Shown: in pieces, positions 35,584 through 48,750 of the stretch | Layout: every line of letters starts with the position of its first letter | Numbering within the stretch: position 1 is the first letter of the stretch | NCBI RefSeq assembly: GCF_011369485.1 | Contig: NZ_VXCA01000011.1 | Coordinates: 1 to 64,000 of the forward strand | Reading direction: 5' to 3' | DNA: 64,000 nucleotides | Source: Pseudomonas atagonensis | GTDB lineage: Bacteria > Pseudomonadota > Gammaproteobacteria > Pseudomonadales > Pseudomonadaceae | The notes under the pieces: model-generated | Told to the model about the DNA's origin: nothing | Database searches by the model: none | The model's input: only the letters and a program-made list of their open reading frames with translations | Program-made: the position numbers and the translations under genes

Positions 35584-35674
35584 TGGCGGAGAACGGGGGA
35601 TTCGAACCCCCGACACCCTTTTGAGGTGTACTCCCTTAGCAGGGGAGCGCCTTCGGCCACTCGGCCAGCTCTCC
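35584..35674 (-). tRNA. tRNA-Ser (anticodon GCT)
   Basis: 91-nt class II tRNA with long variable arm and encoded CCA. Acceptor ggagagc/gttctcc, anticodon stem ctccc/gggag with loop CTGCTAA, anticodon GCT reading AGC/AGU. It lies between rsmA and the tRNA-Arg array, the standard Pseudomonas order. Confidence 0.97.
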
Positions 35675-35736
35675 GCAACACGGGGCGTATATTAACCACC
35701 TTCTTCCCCGTTTGCAAACATAAAAATCGATAAAAA

Positions 35737-35925
35737 TTAATGGCTTGGTTCTTCGTCCTTCTCTTTCTTAATACGCAGGTAAATTTCCTCACGGTGCACG
35801 GCTACCTCTTTCGGGGCGTTCACACCGATGCGCACTTGATTTCCTTTAACGCCGAGCACGGTCACGGTGATTTCGCCATCACCGATAATCAGGCTTTCTG
35901 CGCACCGACGAGTCAGAATCAGCAT
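35737..35925 (-). CDS. rsmA: Carbon storage regulator RsmA/CsrA
   Basis: RNA-binding translational repressor of 62 residues from the ATG at 35925 (ribosome site ggagaaagg). It begins [15 protein letters not shown] and holds the RNA-contacting VAVHREEIY near 40-48 with conserved Arg44. It binds GGA motifs in target leaders and is titrated by RsmX/Y/Z small RNAs under GacA. The tail [10 protein letters not shown] is the usual variable end. Located between lysC and tRNA-Ser as in other pseudomonads. Confidence 0.97.
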   Translation of the reverse strand: MLILTRRCAESLIIGDGEITVTVLGVKGNQVRIGVNAPKEVAVHREEIYLRIKKEKDEEPSH

Positions 35926-36068
35926 ACCTTTCTCCTCACGCAATTCAGTTCAGGGACAACAGTCTGCAAAAAAAAGGCACCCGACCTACAACCGGAGCGA
36001 TCGTAGCCCTACATGCCTGAGTATTGACCAGCGCGAGCAAAAGAACAGTTCAGGGCTCGCGCCATTCA

Positions 36069-36100
36069 AAAAATAAAGGGCGCGGTCAGACCGCGCCCTT
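36069..36100 (-). terminator. Intrinsic terminator of lysC
   Basis: Stem aagggcgcggtc / gaccgcgccctt followed on the minus strand by tta and T residues, 14 bp after the lysC stop. It separates lysC from rsmA, which must have its own promoter in 35926-36068. Confidence 0.92.
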
Positions 36101-36113
36101 CAGTGAAGCGGAA

Positions 36114-37355
36114 TCACTCACCCTGACGGGCAGGCGCATCCAGTTCGAAAGCCGTGTGCAGCGCGCGCACAGCCAATTCCAGGTACTTCTCTTCGATCAC
36201 GACGGAAACCTTGATTTCCGAAGTCGAGATCATCTGGATGTTGATGCTTTCCTTCGCCAGGGATTCGAACATGCGGCTGGCCACGCCTGCGTGAGAACGC
36301 ATGCCGACGCCGACGATCGAGACCTTGGCAATCTTGGTGTCGCCAACCACTTCACGGGCACCGATCTCGCGAGCGGTGTTTTCCAGCACAGTCTGTGCGG
36401 CCTGGTAGTCGTTGCGGTGCACGGTGAAGGTGAAGTCGGTGGTGTTATCGTGCGCGACGTTCTGCACGATCATGTCGACTTCGATGTTCGCGGCACTGAT
36501 CGGGCCGAGAATCTTGAACGCCACGCCCGGGGTGTCTGGCACGCCACGGATGGTCAGCTTGGCTTCATCGCGGTTGAAAGCGATGCCGGAAATGATCGGC
36601 TGTTCCATGGTTTCCTCTTCATCAATAGTAATGAGGGTGCCCGGACCCTCCTTGAAGCTGTGCAGTACGCGCAGCGGAACGTTGTACTTGCCGGCGAATT
36701 CCACCGCACGGATCTGCAGCACCTTGGAACCGAGGCTGGCCATTTCCAGCATCTCTTCGAAGGTGATCTTGTCCAGACGCTGAGCGACCGGCACCACACG
36801 CGGGTCAGTGGTGTAGACACCATCGACGTCCGTGTAGATCTGGCATTCATCGGCTTTCAGCGCTGCTGCCAGTGCCACACCCGTGGTGTCGGAACCGCCG
36901 CGACCAAGAGTGGTGATGTTGCCGTGCTCGTCGACGCCCTGGAAACCGGCGACAACTACCACGCGACCCGCTTTCAGATCACCACGAATCTTCTGGTCAT
37001 CAATCTGCAAGATACGCGCTTTATTGTGCGCACTGTCCGTCAGGATCCGCACCTGATTACCGGTGTACGACACCGCCGGCACACCGCGCTTGATCAGCGC
37101 CATGGCCAACAGGGCAATCGTCACCTGCTCACCAGTCGAAACGATTACGTCCAGTTCACGCGGAACCGGCTGAGTATCGCCACTGATTTGCTTGGCCAGA
37201 TCGATCAGACGGTTGGTTTCGCCGCTCATTGCAGACAGCACAACCACCAGGTCATCGCCGGCATCGCGGAATTTCTTAACCTTGTCGGCGACCTGCTCGA
37301 TTCTCTCGACAGTGCCGACCGAGGTGCCTCCAAATTTCTGTACGATCAAAGCCAT
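36114..37355 (-). CDS. lysC: Aspartate kinase
   Basis: Phosphorylates aspartate, first step to lysine, threonine and methionine. 413 residues from the ATG at 37355; the first residues ALIVQKFGGTSVGTVERIEQ are the standard kinase N-terminus. Kinase domain to about 245 with GRGGSDTTGVALA near 155 (substrate site), then two ACT domains (ITIDEEETMEQPIISG and VSIVGVGMRSHAGVA) for lysine/threonine feedback. Follows alaS by 90 bp, with a hairpin between. Confidence 0.96.
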   Translation of the reverse strand: MALIVQKFGGTSVGTVERIEQVADKVKKFRDAGDDLVVVLSAMSGETNRLIDLAKQISGDTQPVPRELDVIVSTGEQVTIALLAMALIKRGVPAVSYTGNQVRILTDSAHNKARILQIDDQKIRGDLKAGRVVVVAGFQGVDEHGNITTLGRGGSDTTGVALAAALKADECQIYTDVDGVYTTDPRVVPVAQRLDKITFEEMLEMASLGSKVLQIRAVEFAGKYNVPLRVLHSFKEGPGTLITIDEEETMEQPIISGIAFNRDEAKLTIRGVPDTPGVAFKILGPISAANIEVDMIVQNVAHDNTTDFTFTVHRNDYQAAQTVLENTAREIGAREVVGDTKIAKVSIVGVGMRSHAGVASRMFESLAKESINIQMISTSEIKVSVVIEEKYLELAVRALHTAFELDAPARQGE

Positions 37356-37404
37356 TTCAAAGCCGCCTCTGCCCATGAAGGGCGCCCAATAATCACTCGA
37401 ACAG

Positions 37405-37439
37405 CCGACGGGCCCGCCACTAGACTGCAGGCCCGTCGG
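37405..37439 (-). other. Hairpin between alaS and lysC
   Basis: Stem ccgacgggcc / ggcccgtcgg, 10 bp perfect. No T tract follows on the minus strand, so it may only attenuate or pause transcription between alaS and lysC. Confidence 0.55.
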
Positions 37440-37445
37440 GCCGTC

Positions 37446-40064
37446 TTATAAACCCTGCTCGACGAATGGAACGGTCAGCGCCAGTGCGCCATCCAGTGCG
37501 CCGGCATCAACACCGCCGCCCTGCGCCATGTCCGGACGACCACCGCCCTTCCCGCCCACTGCCGCAGCAGCCTGTTTCATCAAATCACCGGCTTTGAGTT
37601 GGCCAGTCAGGTCTTTGGTTACGCCTGCAACCAGAACGACCTTTTCCTCATGGACACTGCCGAGCAGGATCACTGCGCGGCCGAGTTTGTTTTTCAGCTG
37701 ATCGACCAGCGCCAGCAGCGCCTTGCCATCCTGACCATCCAGACGCACGGCCAGCACCTTCACGCCCTTGACGTCCACCGCCGAGGCAGACAGATCGTCG
37801 CCGGCAGCGGCCGCAGCCTTGGCCTGCAACTGCTCGAGTTGCTTCTCCAGCAGACGGTTGCGCTCCAGCACAGCCGACAGCTTGTCGATCAGGTTGTCGC
37901 GGCTGCCCTTGACCAGGCTGGCCGCTTCCTTGAGTTGTTCTTCCGCAGCGTTCAGATACGCCAGCGCCGCAGCGCCAGTGACGGCTTCGATACGACGCAC
38001 GCCCGAAGCCACACCACCTTCGCTGATGATTTTCAGCAGGCCGATGTCGCCGGTACGGTTGGCGTGGATACCACCGCACAACTCGACGGAGAAATCACCG
38101 CCCATGCTCAACACGCGCACGTTGTCGCCGTACTTCTCGCCGAACAGCGCCATGGCGCCTTTCTGCTTGGCGGTCTCGATGTCGGTTTCTTCGGTTTCAA
38201 CGGCGGAGTTCTTGCGAATCTCGGCGTTGACGATGTCTTCCAGCGCTTTGATTTGTTCAGGCTTGATCGCTTCAAAGTGGCTGAAGTCGAAACGCAGACG
38301 CTGGCTATCGACCAACGAACCCTTCTGCTGAACGTGCTCGCCCAGTACCTGGCGCAGTGCCGCGTGCAGCAGGTGCGTTGCCGAGTGGTTCAGCGAAGTG
38401 GCGTGGCGCACGTCGGCATCGACGTGGGTTTCCACTGGCGCACCGATGGTCAGGCTGCCCGAATCCAGCACGCCGTGGTGCAGGAATGCGCCGCCGGTCT
38501 TGGTGGTGTCACGCACGTCGAAACGCGCGTTGCCTGCCTGAAGGTAACCGCAGTCACCGATCTGACCACCGGATTCAGCGTAGAACGGCGTCTGGTTCAG
38601 AACGATCACTGCCTCTTCGCCTTCATTCAAGACGTCGACCGACTGGCCATCTTTATAGATGGCGACAATTTTTGCCGAACCGCTGGTGTCGGTGTAACCG
38701 GTGAACTCGGTGGCCACATCAACCTTGACCAACGTGTTGTAGTCCAGACCGAACGAACTGGCCGAACGCGCACGAACACGCTGAGCTTCCATTTCACGCT
38801 CGAAGCCGACTTCATCAACGGTCAGGCCGCGCTCGCGAGCGATGTCTGCGGTCAGGTCCATCGGGAAACCATAGGTGTCGTAGAGCTTGAACACCACGTC
38901 ACCCGGCACCACGGTGCCTTTGAGTTCTGCCAGATCCTGCTCGAGAATCTTCAGGCCATGCTCCAGCGTCTTGGAGAACTGTTCTTCTTCGGCCTTGAGC
39001 ACGCGCTCGATGTTGCTCTGCTGCTTCTTCAGTTCCGGGAACGCTTCGCCCATCTCGGCGACCAGCGCTGCAACGATCTTGTAGAAGAAGCTGCCGGTGG
39101 CGCCCAGCTTGTTACCGTGACGGCAGGCACGACGGATGATCCGACGCAGCACATAACCGCGACCTTCGTTGGACGGCAGAACGCCGTCGGCGATCAGGAA
39201 ACCGCACGAACGAATGTGGTCGGAAACAACCTTGAGCGACGACTGATCGCCATTCTCGCAGCCGATGGCTTCGGCCGAAGCTTTCAACAGGTTCTTGAAC
39301 AGGTCGATGTCGTAGTTGGAATTGACGTGCTGCATCACCGCACTGATCCGCTCCAGGCCCATGCCGGTGTCGACCGACGGCGCTGGCAACGGATGCAACA
39401 CGCCATCGGCGGTGCGATTGAACTGCATGAACACGTTGTTCCAGATCTCGATGTAACGGTCGCCATCTTCTTCCGGAGAGCCCGGTGGGCCGCCCCAGAT
39501 GTGGTCGCCGTGATCGTAGAAAATCTCGGTGCACGGGCCGCACGGGCCGGTGTCGCCCATGGTCCAGAAATTGTCGGACGCGTACGGCGCGCCTTTGTTG
39601 TCGCCGATACGGATCATGCGCTCGACCGGCACGCCGATTTCTTTGGTCCAGATGTCATACGCTTCGTCGTCGGAGGCGTAGACGGTGACCCAAAGTTTTT
39701 CCTTCGGCAGTTTCAGAACGCCGGTCAGGAAGGTCCAGGCGAAGGTAATCGCGTCGTGCTTGAAGTAGTCACCGAAGCTGAAGTTACCAAGCATTTCGAA
39801 GAATGTGTGGTGACGAGCGGTATAACCGACGTTTTCCAGGTCACTGTTCTTGCCACCGGCGCGCACGCATTTCTGGCTGCTGGTCGCACGGGTGTACGCA
39901 CGTTTTTCCTGGCCCAGGAAGCAGTCCTTGAACTGGTTCATCCCCGCGTTAGTGAACAGCAGGGTTGGGTCGTTGCCCGGAATCAAAGAGCTGGAGGCTA
40001 CACGGGTGTGGCCTTGCTCTTCGAAGAAGCGAAGGAAGGCTTCACGGATTTCTGCGCTTTTCAT
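37446..40064 (-). CDS. alaS: Alanyl-tRNA synthetase
   Basis: Charges tRNA-Ala and edits mischarged Ser/Gly. 872 residues from the ATG at 40064 (ribosome site ggaag), close to the family length of 876. Class II catalytic core begins [21 protein letters not shown] with [14 protein letters not shown] near 40; the editing domain has [12 protein letters not shown] near 560 and [13 protein letters not shown] near 665 (zinc ligands His, His, Cys, His); the C-Ala domain ends [12 protein letters not shown]. Position before lysC-rsmA is conserved in Pseudomonas. Confidence 0.97.
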   Translation of the reverse strand: MKSAEIREAFLRFFEEQGHTRVASSSLIPGNDPTLLFTNAGMNQFKDCFLGQEKRAYTRATSSQKCVRAGGKNSDLENVGYTARHHTFFEMLGNFSFGDYFKHDAITFAWTFLTGVLKLPKEKLWVTVYASDDEAYDIWTKEIGVPVERMIRIGDNKGAPYASDNFWTMGDTGPCGPCTEIFYDHGDHIWGGPPGSPEEDGDRYIEIWNNVFMQFNRTADGVLHPLPAPSVDTGMGLERISAVMQHVNSNYDIDLFKNLLKASAEAIGCENGDQSSLKVVSDHIRSCGFLIADGVLPSNEGRGYVLRRIIRRACRHGNKLGATGSFFYKIVAALVAEMGEAFPELKKQQSNIERVLKAEEEQFSKTLEHGLKILEQDLAELKGTVVPGDVVFKLYDTYGFPMDLTADIARERGLTVDEVGFEREMEAQRVRARSASSFGLDYNTLVKVDVATEFTGYTDTSGSAKIVAIYKDGQSVDVLNEGEEAVIVLNQTPFYAESGGQIGDCGYLQAGNARFDVRDTTKTGGAFLHHGVLDSGSLTIGAPVETHVDADVRHATSLNHSATHLLHAALRQVLGEHVQQKGSLVDSQRLRFDFSHFEAIKPEQIKALEDIVNAEIRKNSAVETEETDIETAKQKGAMALFGEKYGDNVRVLSMGGDFSVELCGGIHANRTGDIGLLKIISEGGVASGVRRIEAVTGAAALAYLNAAEEQLKEAASLVKGSRDNLIDKLSAVLERNRLLEKQLEQLQAKAAAAAGDDLSASAVDVKGVKVLAVRLDGQDGKALLALVDQLKNKLGRAVILLGSVHEEKVVLVAGVTKDLTGQLKAGDLMKQAAAAVGGKGGGRPDMAQGGGVDAGALDGALALTVPFVEQGL

Positions 40065-40210
40065 TAGGTTCTTCCACGGAGGCTGCGGCCAAAGGCCTGT
40101 TCGAAACGTCAACAGACGAAGCGACGGCAAAGGGCCGCATTATATCGGCCCTGCGCGCGGGGTACAGCGTGTTTATACGATAGAAACGGTCAATTGGACG
40201 GCTAACGCTG

Positions 40211-41215
40211 TCACTTGCGCGAAAACTCGACGAATGTCGCGATCACTTGCTCGATTTGCGAGCGATTGACGTCCATGTGCGTGACCATGCGCAGACGGGC
40301 GGCAGCGCTCAATTTGATCCCGCGCTCGGCGGCAAACGCCTTGAGCGCCTCGGCCTTTTCGCCCATTTGCACGTAAACCATGTTGGTCTGCACCGGCTCA
40401 ACGCTGAAGCCGGCACCGCGCAGGCCTTCGGCGAGAAACTGCGCGTTGGCGTGGTCATCGGCCAATCGTTGCACATTGTGATCCAGCGCATACAACCCCG
40501 CCGCCGCCAGCAAACCGGCCTGGCGCATGCCGCCGCCGACCATTTTGCGCAGGCGCCGGGCCTTGCCGATCAGTTGCTCAGAACCACACAACACCGAACC
40601 GACCGGCGCGCCGAGACCTTTGGACAGGCACACCGACACGGAATCGAAATGCCGGGTGATCTCGCGAGCATCAACTCCGAGCTTGACCGCCGCGTTGTAC
40701 AGACGCGCGCCGTCCAGATGCAGTTGCAGGCCGTTGTCCTGAGTGAATTGGCGCGCCCGGGCCAGATACTCCAGCGGCAGGACTTTGCCTTGCATAGTGT
40801 TTTCCAGCGCCAGCAAGCGAGTGCGGGCGAAATGGAAGTCGTCAGGCTTGATCGCCGCCGCGACCTGATCCAGATCCAGCGAACCGTCGGCCTGCACTTC
40901 CAGCGGCTGCGGCTGGATCGAACCGAGCACTGCCGCGCCACCGCCCTCGTACTTATAGGTGTGCGCCTGCTGGCCGACGATGTACTCGTCTCCGCGCTCG
41001 CAGTGCGCCATCAAACCGAGCAGGTTGCTCATGGTGCCGGTCGGGACGAACAACGCAGCGGTGAAACCCAGCCGTTTTGCCAATTCGGCTTCCAGACGAT
41101 TGACCGTCGGATCTTCGCCGTACACGTCGTCACCAGTGTCGGCGGCGGTCATCGCCTCGAGCATGGCAGGAGTCGGTTGGGTGACGGTGTCGCTGCGAAG
41201 ATCGATAACGCTCAT
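40211..41215 (-). CDS. ltaE: Low-specificity L-threonine aldolase
   Basis: Pyridoxal-phosphate enzyme cleaving L-threonine and L-allo-threonine to glycine and acetaldehyde. 334 residues from the ATG at 41215, starting [21 protein letters not shown], the family's usual N-terminus. PLP-binding lysine in [14 protein letters not shown] near 197; [12 protein letters not shown] near 166 holds the Asp that contacts the PLP nitrogen. The upstream in-frame extension (to 41275) lacks family features. Single gene, divergent from the FMN riboswitch unit. Confidence 0.92.
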   Translation of the reverse strand: MSVIDLRSDTVTQPTPAMLEAMTAADTGDDVYGEDPTVNRLEAELAKRLGFTAALFVPTGTMSNLLGLMAHCERGDEYIVGQQAHTYKYEGGGAAVLGSIQPQPLEVQADGSLDLDQVAAAIKPDDFHFARTRLLALENTMQGKVLPLEYLARARQFTQDNGLQLHLDGARLYNAAVKLGVDAREITRHFDSVSVCLSKGLGAPVGSVLCGSEQLIGKARRLRKMVGGGMRQAGLLAAAGLYALDHNVQRLADDHANAQFLAEGLRGAGFSVEPVQTNMVYVQMGEKAEALKAFAAERGIKLSAAARLRMVTHMDVNRSQIEQVIATFVEFSRK

Positions 41216-41417
41216 GAGCCTGGCCTCAAAGTCAGCAGGGGAAATCCCTTTACGAAGGTGAATTACTGCGGTCATGAGGCGGATTAATCAAGCCTTGGCG
41301 CAAGAAAACTGCGTTCAAGGGTTCAAAAAAATCGATGGCAATCATCAGAAAGGCGCAATGCACAGACACACAATCTGTGATAAAAACGCTGCGCCGCCCG
41401 AGAAAGGGCGGCGAAAA

Positions 41418-41582
41418 CGTTCTCAGGGCGGGGTGCAATTCCCCACCGGCGGTAATTGCGCGCAATGCGCATAGCCCGCGAGCGCTTGGCGACCAACACG
41501 GCTCAGGCAGTGTAGGCGGCAAGGTCAGCAGACCCGGTGTGATTCCGGGGCCGACGGTCATAGTCCGGATGAAGAGAGAACG
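41418..41582 (+). ncRNA. FMN riboswitch (RFN element)
   Basis: Classic RFN features: P1 formed by cgttctc and gagaacg, then cagggcggggtgcaattccc, the ccaccggcggtaa box, and gattccggggccgacggtca with tagtccggatg. It binds flavin mononucleotide and lowers expression of the downstream gene. The gap to the ribH ATG is about 105 bp and could hold the expression platform. Confidence 0.96.
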
Positions 41583-41688
41583 GGATTGACGCCAAAGGGC
41601 CGTCCGAGTGCATTCGTGCGAGCGTGCGTACCCTTGAATCCCCTTCGATTCATAACGCCCTGTTTTTCACACAAACAGGAGTCAGAAC

Positions 41689-42198
41689 ATGCAACCCACC
41701 GCTATCGACAGCAAAACCAAACACACTCACGGTGAGCGCGTCGCGTTCATCCAGGCCTGCTGGCACAAGGAAATCGTCGACCAGAGCCGTAAAGGCTTCC
41801 TCGCCGAAATGCTTGCACAGGGTTATCAGGAATCGGACATCGATTTCTTCGAAGTCGGCGGCGCCTTTGAAATGCCCCTGCACGCCAAACTGCTGGCCAA
41901 GACCGGTCGTTATGCCGGCATCGTTGCTGCAGCCCTGGTGGTGGACGGCGGCATCTACCGTCACGAGTTCGTTGCCCAGTCGGTGGTCAGTGGCCTGATG
42001 CAGGTACAACTGGAAACCGAAGTGCCGGTGTTCTCGGTGTCGCTGACGCCGCATCACTTCCATGCCGGCGAAGAACACTACAAGTTCTTCTTCGAACACT
42101 TCGTGCACAAGGGTCAGGAAGCGGCGAAGACCTGCGCCGATACGCTGCAGAAGGTGCGTGCATTGCGCCGCACCGAGCCGCGTGCGGTAGCGGTGTAA
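41689..42198 (+). CDS. 6,7-dimethyl-8-ribityllumazine synthase (RibH2-like)
   Basis: Penultimate enzyme of riboflavin synthesis, joining 5-amino-6-ribitylaminouracil to dihydroxybutanone phosphate. 169 residues, ribosome site aggag. Motifs: FIQACWHKEIVDQ near 16 (Trp contacting substrate), FFEVGGAFEMPLHAKLL near 54-70, and VSLTPHHFH near 116 with the catalytic His. The wording is closer to the type II (decameric, Brucella RibH2-like) branch than to the housekeeping RibH that goes with ribBA; a second ribH elsewhere is expected. Controlled by the FMN riboswitch upstream. Confidence 0.9.
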   Translation: MQPTAIDSKTKHTHGERVAFIQACWHKEIVDQSRKGFLAEMLAQGYQESDIDFFEVGGAFEMPLHAKLLAKTGRYAGIVAAALVVDGGIYRHEFVAQSVVSGLMQVQLETEVPVFSVSLTPHHFHAGEEHYKFFFEHFVHKGQEAAKTCADTLQKVRALRRTEPRAVAV

Positions 42199-42210
42199 TT
42201 TTTCAGCGAT

Positions 42211-42241
42211 GATCGTTCCCACGCTCTGCGTGGGAACGATC
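42211..42241. repeat. 31-bp perfect inverted repeat, second copy
   Basis: Identical to 3981-4011. It lies between the convergent ends of the lumazine synthase gene and astE, 12 bp from each. Confidence 0.88.
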
Positions 42242-42252
42242 TTCAGGCGAAA

Positions 42253-43263
42253 TCAGGCGAGGTTTTCGTCGGTGGCCGGTACGATCAAAATGCCCGCGCG
42301 CAGGCCGTTCTTGACCTTGGGATTGGGGAAGATGATCCGCGCACCCTGCTCTTCGATGATCCAGCGGGTATTGGCCAGATCTTCGGCCAGCACGTAACCC
42401 GGTTCCAGCTCGGAAAAGTTTTCAATGTCCTGCGGCAGGTTCAGGCGGAACGCATCGCTGTGCTTGATGATTTCCCGGGCGACGCTGAACAGTTGCAGAC
42501 CGTCAAGCTCCGGCTCGACCATCTCCGGCTCAGTGCCTTCAATGATCTGCTTCAGACGGGTTTCCAGCAGCGACACATTGACCCCGTCGTTCTGTCCGAA
42601 TGGCCGCGCCTTGCCCAATTCCAGCGTGAAGGACTCCGCATCGAGCTTGTCGTAGGTGTACGAGCTGAACACGATCGACGGCTTGTTCTGCAGCAACACC
42701 GCTTCCATGCCCGCCGCACGCAGTCGCGCCAGTTCAAGTCGCGAGTGCTGACGCCCTTCCTTCCACGGATAAAGGGCGAACTGCTCGATCTTCGAACCGC
42801 GAATCGCCGTGTGCAAGTCATAGTGCAGACGCTGGCGATCCGGCAGGCTGAAGAAACTCGCTGCCAGACGCTCCAGCTCACAGGCGCGCAGCGCTTCGCT
42901 GCCACTGCTTTGTTCGTGACGACCGTTGAACAGTCGATTGACGTCCTGCTCGATGAAGCGCTCGCCTTTGCGAATCGCCTCGGGATTACCGAACAGAAAG
43001 AGAATGCGTGCACGCGGCTTCAGATCGCCGCGTGCGATGTCGTGCAGCAACCGGTCGAGCAACTCGATCGGCGCTGTTTCGTTGCCGTGAATCCCCGCTG
43101 ACAACAGCAGGTCCAGGCCATTATCACGCGCTTCGGGTGGCCGCACTTCCAGCGCACCTTCGCTCAACCAGCGCATGCGCACGCCTTCGACAGTCAGTTG
43201 AGTCTTCTCCGCTGGTTCACGGCCGGCGAGGGTCAGTTCAAGCAGTTTGCCGAGGGCGAGCAT
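42253..43263 (-). CDS. astE: Succinylglutamate desuccinylase
   Basis: Last step of the arginine succinyltransferase (AST) pathway: succinylglutamate to glutamate and succinate. 336 residues of the zinc-dependent AstE/AspA family. Zinc site [13 protein letters not shown] near 58 (His and Glu) and [10 protein letters not shown] near 148 (third His); a catalytic Glu is expected in [12 protein letters not shown] near 213. Last gene of the aru/ast operon, 12 bp after the small gene. Confidence 0.95.
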   Translation of the reverse strand: MLALGKLLELTLAGREPAEKTQLTVEGVRMRWLSEGALEVRPPEARDNGLDLLLSAGIHGNETAPIELLDRLLHDIARGDLKPRARILFLFGNPEAIRKGERFIEQDVNRLFNGRHEQSSGSEALRACELERLAASFFSLPDRQRLHYDLHTAIRGSKIEQFALYPWKEGRQHSRLELARLRAAGMEAVLLQNKPSIVFSSYTYDKLDAESFTLELGKARPFGQNDGVNVSLLETRLKQIIEGTEPEMVEPELDGLQLFSVAREIIKHSDAFRLNLPQDIENFSELEPGYVLAEDLANTRWIIEEQGARIIFPNPKVKNGLRAGILIVPATDENLA

Positions 43264-43275
43264 AGAGCGTTTTCC

Positions 43276-43566
43276 TTAGTGATCGTGGTTGCAATCCGGG
43301 CCGTGCACGTGGTCTTCATCGTCGCCGATGTCTGCCGGTTCCATCTCCAGTTGCAGACTTACCAGATTAGTCGCCAATGGGCGCAGCAGCAGGTTGGCGT
43401 ATTCCGCATCACCTTCTTCAACGTCCACGCCGATCAGCAGTTGGCCGCGGCCGTCCTGCTGGATCCACAGCTCTTTGCCTTGCCACATGACCGCAACGCG
43501 GGTGCACGAGGTTTGCAGTTGCGTGCCGTCGGTGTCTTCAAGGATCAGCTGCAGGGAATCGCTCAT
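43276..43566 (-). CDS. Conserved small protein of the aru/ast operon with His-rich tail
   Basis: 96 residues, no known domain. The C-terminus DEDHVHGPDCNHDH has four His and one Cys in 14 residues and looks able to bind a metal ion. It lies between astB and astE, the same place as an uncharacterised gene in P. aeruginosa. AstE is a zinc enzyme, so a link to metal supply is a tempting but untested idea. Confidence 0.8.
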   Translation of the reverse strand: MSDSLQLILEDTDGTQLQTSCTRVAVMWQGKELWIQQDGRGQLLIGVDVEEGDAEYANLLLRPLATNLVSLQLEMEPADIGDDEDHVHGPDCNHDH

Positions 43567-43624
43567 GTTTTTACTCTCTTGGGGGAGACAAACCGCGCGC
43601 CGCTATCAGGCAGCGCGCCGGCCA

Positions 43625-44971
43625 TCAATTGATCTGGAATGGATAAACCGCGCCCAGTTTAAGGATTTGCGTCAGTTCATCCAGTGCCGTCCGGCATTCA
43701 AGCAACAATTGCGGGTCCGCCAGATCATTTTCGCTCAGGCGGTCGCGGTAGTGCTTTTCAACCCATGCGGTCAACGAACCGTACAACGGGGCCGTCATGA
43801 TAACCCCTGGGTTGACCGCCGCCAGCTCGGTTTCATTCAGCGCGACGCGCAGTCGCAGGCACGCCGGGCCACCACCGTTCTGCATGCTTTGCTTGAGATC
43901 GAAAACCTTCACCTCACGAATCAGGCCGCCGGAACTGGTCAGGCTTTGCAGGTAAGCCCACACGCGCTCGTTGGCCTGGCACTCTTGCGGCACGATCAAC
44001 AGCATCGAGCCATCAGGGCGCGACAGCAACTGGCTGTTGAACAGGTACGAACGCACGGCGTCGTCAACCGTGACCGACGAACGAGGCACGCAGATCGACT
44101 GGAACTTGCCGCCGACCTTGGCCAGCTTGCCTTGCAGCTCGGCGAGCATCTGCTCGGTCTCGAGGAACGCGTCCTCGTGATAGAACAGCACTTCGCCGTT
44201 GCCGACCGCGATCACATCGTTGTGGAACACGCCCTGATCGATCACGTTCGGGTTCTGCTGAGCGTAAACCACGCCTTCGTCACGCAGACCGTGCAGACGC
44301 GCGACGGCTTGCGAGGCTTCAAGGGTCTGACGCGCCGGGTATTTCTGCGGCGCCGGATAACGGGTGTCGAACGCACTGCGACCGAACACGAAGAACTCGA
44401 CGCCCGCCTCGCCGTACTCACGGCAGAAACGCGTGTGGTTCGCTGCGCCTTCGTCGCCGAACTGCGCCACTGCCGGCAATGCGGCGTGGTGTGCGAAGTG
44501 CTGCTGATTGGCGAACATCGCACCCAGCACGCGACTGGTGGTCGGGTGCTCGATGCTGCGATGGTATTTGCAGTTGAGGTTGGCGGCGGTGAAATGCACG
44601 CGACCGTCGGCGGTGTCGGCGCTCGGGCTGACCGTGGCGGCGTTGGCCACCCACATGCTCGACGCCGAGCAACTGGCGACCAGCAGCGGCATGGCTTCTT
44701 TGGCGGCGCGCTCGATCACTTGCGCGTCGGTGCCACTGAAACCCAGACGGCGCAAGGCAGCCACGTCCGGACGCTCCTGCGGCGCCAGCACGCCTTGCTG
44801 AAAGCCCATGTCCATCAGCGCTTTCATTTTCGCCAGACCTTGCAGCGCCGCTTCCTTCGGATTCGAGGATTGCTGGCTGTTGCTCTGGGACGCAACGTTG
44901 CCGTAGGACAGACCACCGTAGTTATGGGTCGGCCCCACTAGACCGTCAAAATTGACTTCATAGGATTTCAT
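43625..44971 (-). CDS. astB: N-succinylarginine dihydrolase
   Basis: Converts succinylarginine to succinylornithine, two NH3 and CO2. 448 residues from the ATG at 44971 ([20 protein letters not shown]), the usual AstB start; the 17-residue extension upstream has no support. Amidinotransferase-fold catalytic residues are visible: Glu in the [10 protein letters not shown] region near 170, His in [12 protein letters not shown] near 247 and Cys in [11 protein letters not shown] near 364. A REP pair separates it from astD. Confidence 0.96.
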   Translation of the reverse strand: MKSYEVNFDGLVGPTHNYGGLSYGNVASQSNSQQSSNPKEAALQGLAKMKALMDMGFQQGVLAPQERPDVAALRRLGFSGTDAQVIERAAKEAMPLLVASCSASSMWVANAATVSPSADTADGRVHFTAANLNCKYHRSIEHPTTSRVLGAMFANQQHFAHHAALPAVAQFGDEGAANHTRFCREYGEAGVEFFVFGRSAFDTRYPAPQKYPARQTLEASQAVARLHGLRDEGVVYAQQNPNVIDQGVFHNDVIAVGNGEVLFYHEDAFLETEQMLAELQGKLAKVGGKFQSICVPRSSVTVDDAVRSYLFNSQLLSRPDGSMLLIVPQECQANERVWAYLQSLTSSGGLIREVKVFDLKQSMQNGGGPACLRLRVALNETELAAVNPGVIMTAPLYGSLTAWVEKHYRDRLSENDLADPQLLLECRTALDELTQILKLGAVYPFQIN

Positions 44972-45038
44972 CAGCGAGGCTCCACGAGAATCTGTTGTTA
45001 TAGGCATCGGGTAACAATTCAATAAGACCGAGTCGCGG

Positions 45039-45106
45039 CCTTCGCGAGCAAGCTCGCTCCCACAGGGATCTCATCGCCCTTGTGGGAGCGAGCTTGCTCG
45101 CGAAGG
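45039..45106. repeat. REP pair between astD and astB
   Basis: Inverted copies ccttcgcgagcaagctcgct and agcgagcttgctcgcgaagg around a 20-bp spacer, inside the aru/ast operon. Confidence 0.9.
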
Positions 45107-45110
45107 GGCA

Positions 45111-47602
<2,492 letters not shown>

Positions 47603-47653
47603 GCTATCTCCTCAAACGGGCCGCCGTGGCCACCCGTGAAACTCGCTAAGGCG

Positions 47654-48673
47654 TTAAACCGCCACCAGGCGCACGCTGGCACCTTCACCGACGCCCAGGG
47701 CTTCGGCCGCTTCCAGATCCAGAGTCACCGGTTTGCCCGGTGCGTAATCCAGCTCCAGCAACACCGCGCGGTAATCCTGCAACTGGGCATTGGCCACCAG
47801 ATACTGGCGACCGGCACCTTTGACCGGCTCGCCGATCTTCACCGGCACCACACGGCTCTGGGCGATCGAACGGATCCCCGAAACACGCGCATGCAGGGTC
47901 GGGCCACCGTCGAAGATGTCGATGTAGTGATCGGTCTCGAAGCCTTCGCGCATCAGGATGTCGAAGGTGATCTGCGCACGCGGGTGCACCTGGCCCATCG
48001 CTTCCTGAGCGGAGTCCGGTAGCAGCGGCACGTAGATCGGGTAATGCGGCATCAGCTCGGCGAGGAAAGTACGACTTTTCAGGCCACACAGACGCTCGGC
48101 CTCGGCGTAGTTCAGGTCGAAGAAGTTGCGACCGATGGCGTCCCAGAATGGCGAGTCGCCGTTTTCGTCGCTGTAACCGACGATCTCGGTCACCACCGAA
48201 TCGGCGAACCGTTCCGGGTGGCTGGCGACGAACAGCAGACGGCCACGGGAGTTGAGTTCAGACCACGGCGAACCCACCAGCTCGCGCTGCACGTAGAAAC
48301 TGGTCAGCAAGCTGTTGCCGGTCAGGTCGTGGCACTGCGAGAGCACGTGGATCTTGTTGTGGATCTTCAGCTCGCGCGAAGCGTGCACGAAGGTCTCGTT
48401 GCGAAAGCTGTAGAACGGCTCGGAGTAACCGGCCGAAGCAACGATGGCCGAGCAACCGACCAGTTTGCCGGTGGCGCTGTCTTCAAGGACGAAGAAGTAA
48501 CTCTCTTCACCGTTGAAGCTCACTTCGGCGGCGAACGAAGCTTCGCTCGCGGCGATCTTGTCGCTCAGACGTTCCACGTCATCCGGCAAGGAAGTGACAC
48601 CAATCGGGCTGTCCGCAGCCAGACGCTGTACCTCGCCCAGATCAGCCATTTGCGCAGGGCGCATCACCAGCAT
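47654..48673 (-). CDS. aruF: Arginine N-succinyltransferase alpha subunit
   Basis: Partner of AruG, 339 residues, about as long as its paralogue and alike in the blocks LAADSPIGVTSLPDDVERL, YFFVLEDSATGKLVGCSAIV, LLTSFYVQRELVGSPW and HYIDIFDGGPTLHA. Ribosome site aaaggag. It stands first of the two as in P. aeruginosa, which is why I call it alpha; the naming of the two paralogues rests on order. Confidence 0.94.
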   Translation of the reverse strand: MLVMRPAQMADLGEVQRLAADSPIGVTSLPDDVERLSDKIAASEASFAAEVSFNGEESYFFVLEDSATGKLVGCSAIVASAGYSEPFYSFRNETFVHASRELKIHNKIHVLSQCHDLTGNSLLTSFYVQRELVGSPWSELNSRGRLLFVASHPERFADSVVTEIVGYSDENGDSPFWDAIGRNFFDLNYAEAERLCGLKSRTFLAELMPHYPIYVPLLPDSAQEAMGQVHPRAQITFDILMREGFETDHYIDIFDGGPTLHARVSGIRSIAQSRVVPVKIGEPVKGAGRQYLVANAQLQDYRAVLLELDYAPGKPVTLDLEAAEALGVGEGASVRLVAV

Positions 48674-48750
48674 GGTGTCACTCCTTTCTCTTATAAATTC
48701 ACAGAAAAAAATCCCGGGCCGCTTCCCTGAGGAAACTGGAGAAACGCATT

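Noticed and set aside
35101..35674. Genomic island at the tRNA cluster
   Set aside because: No integrase, attachment-site duplication or foreign genes are present between mgtE and rsmA.
35926..36068. Co-transcription of rsmA with lysC
   Set aside because: A strong terminator at 36069-36100 separates them, so rsmA most likely has its own promoter.
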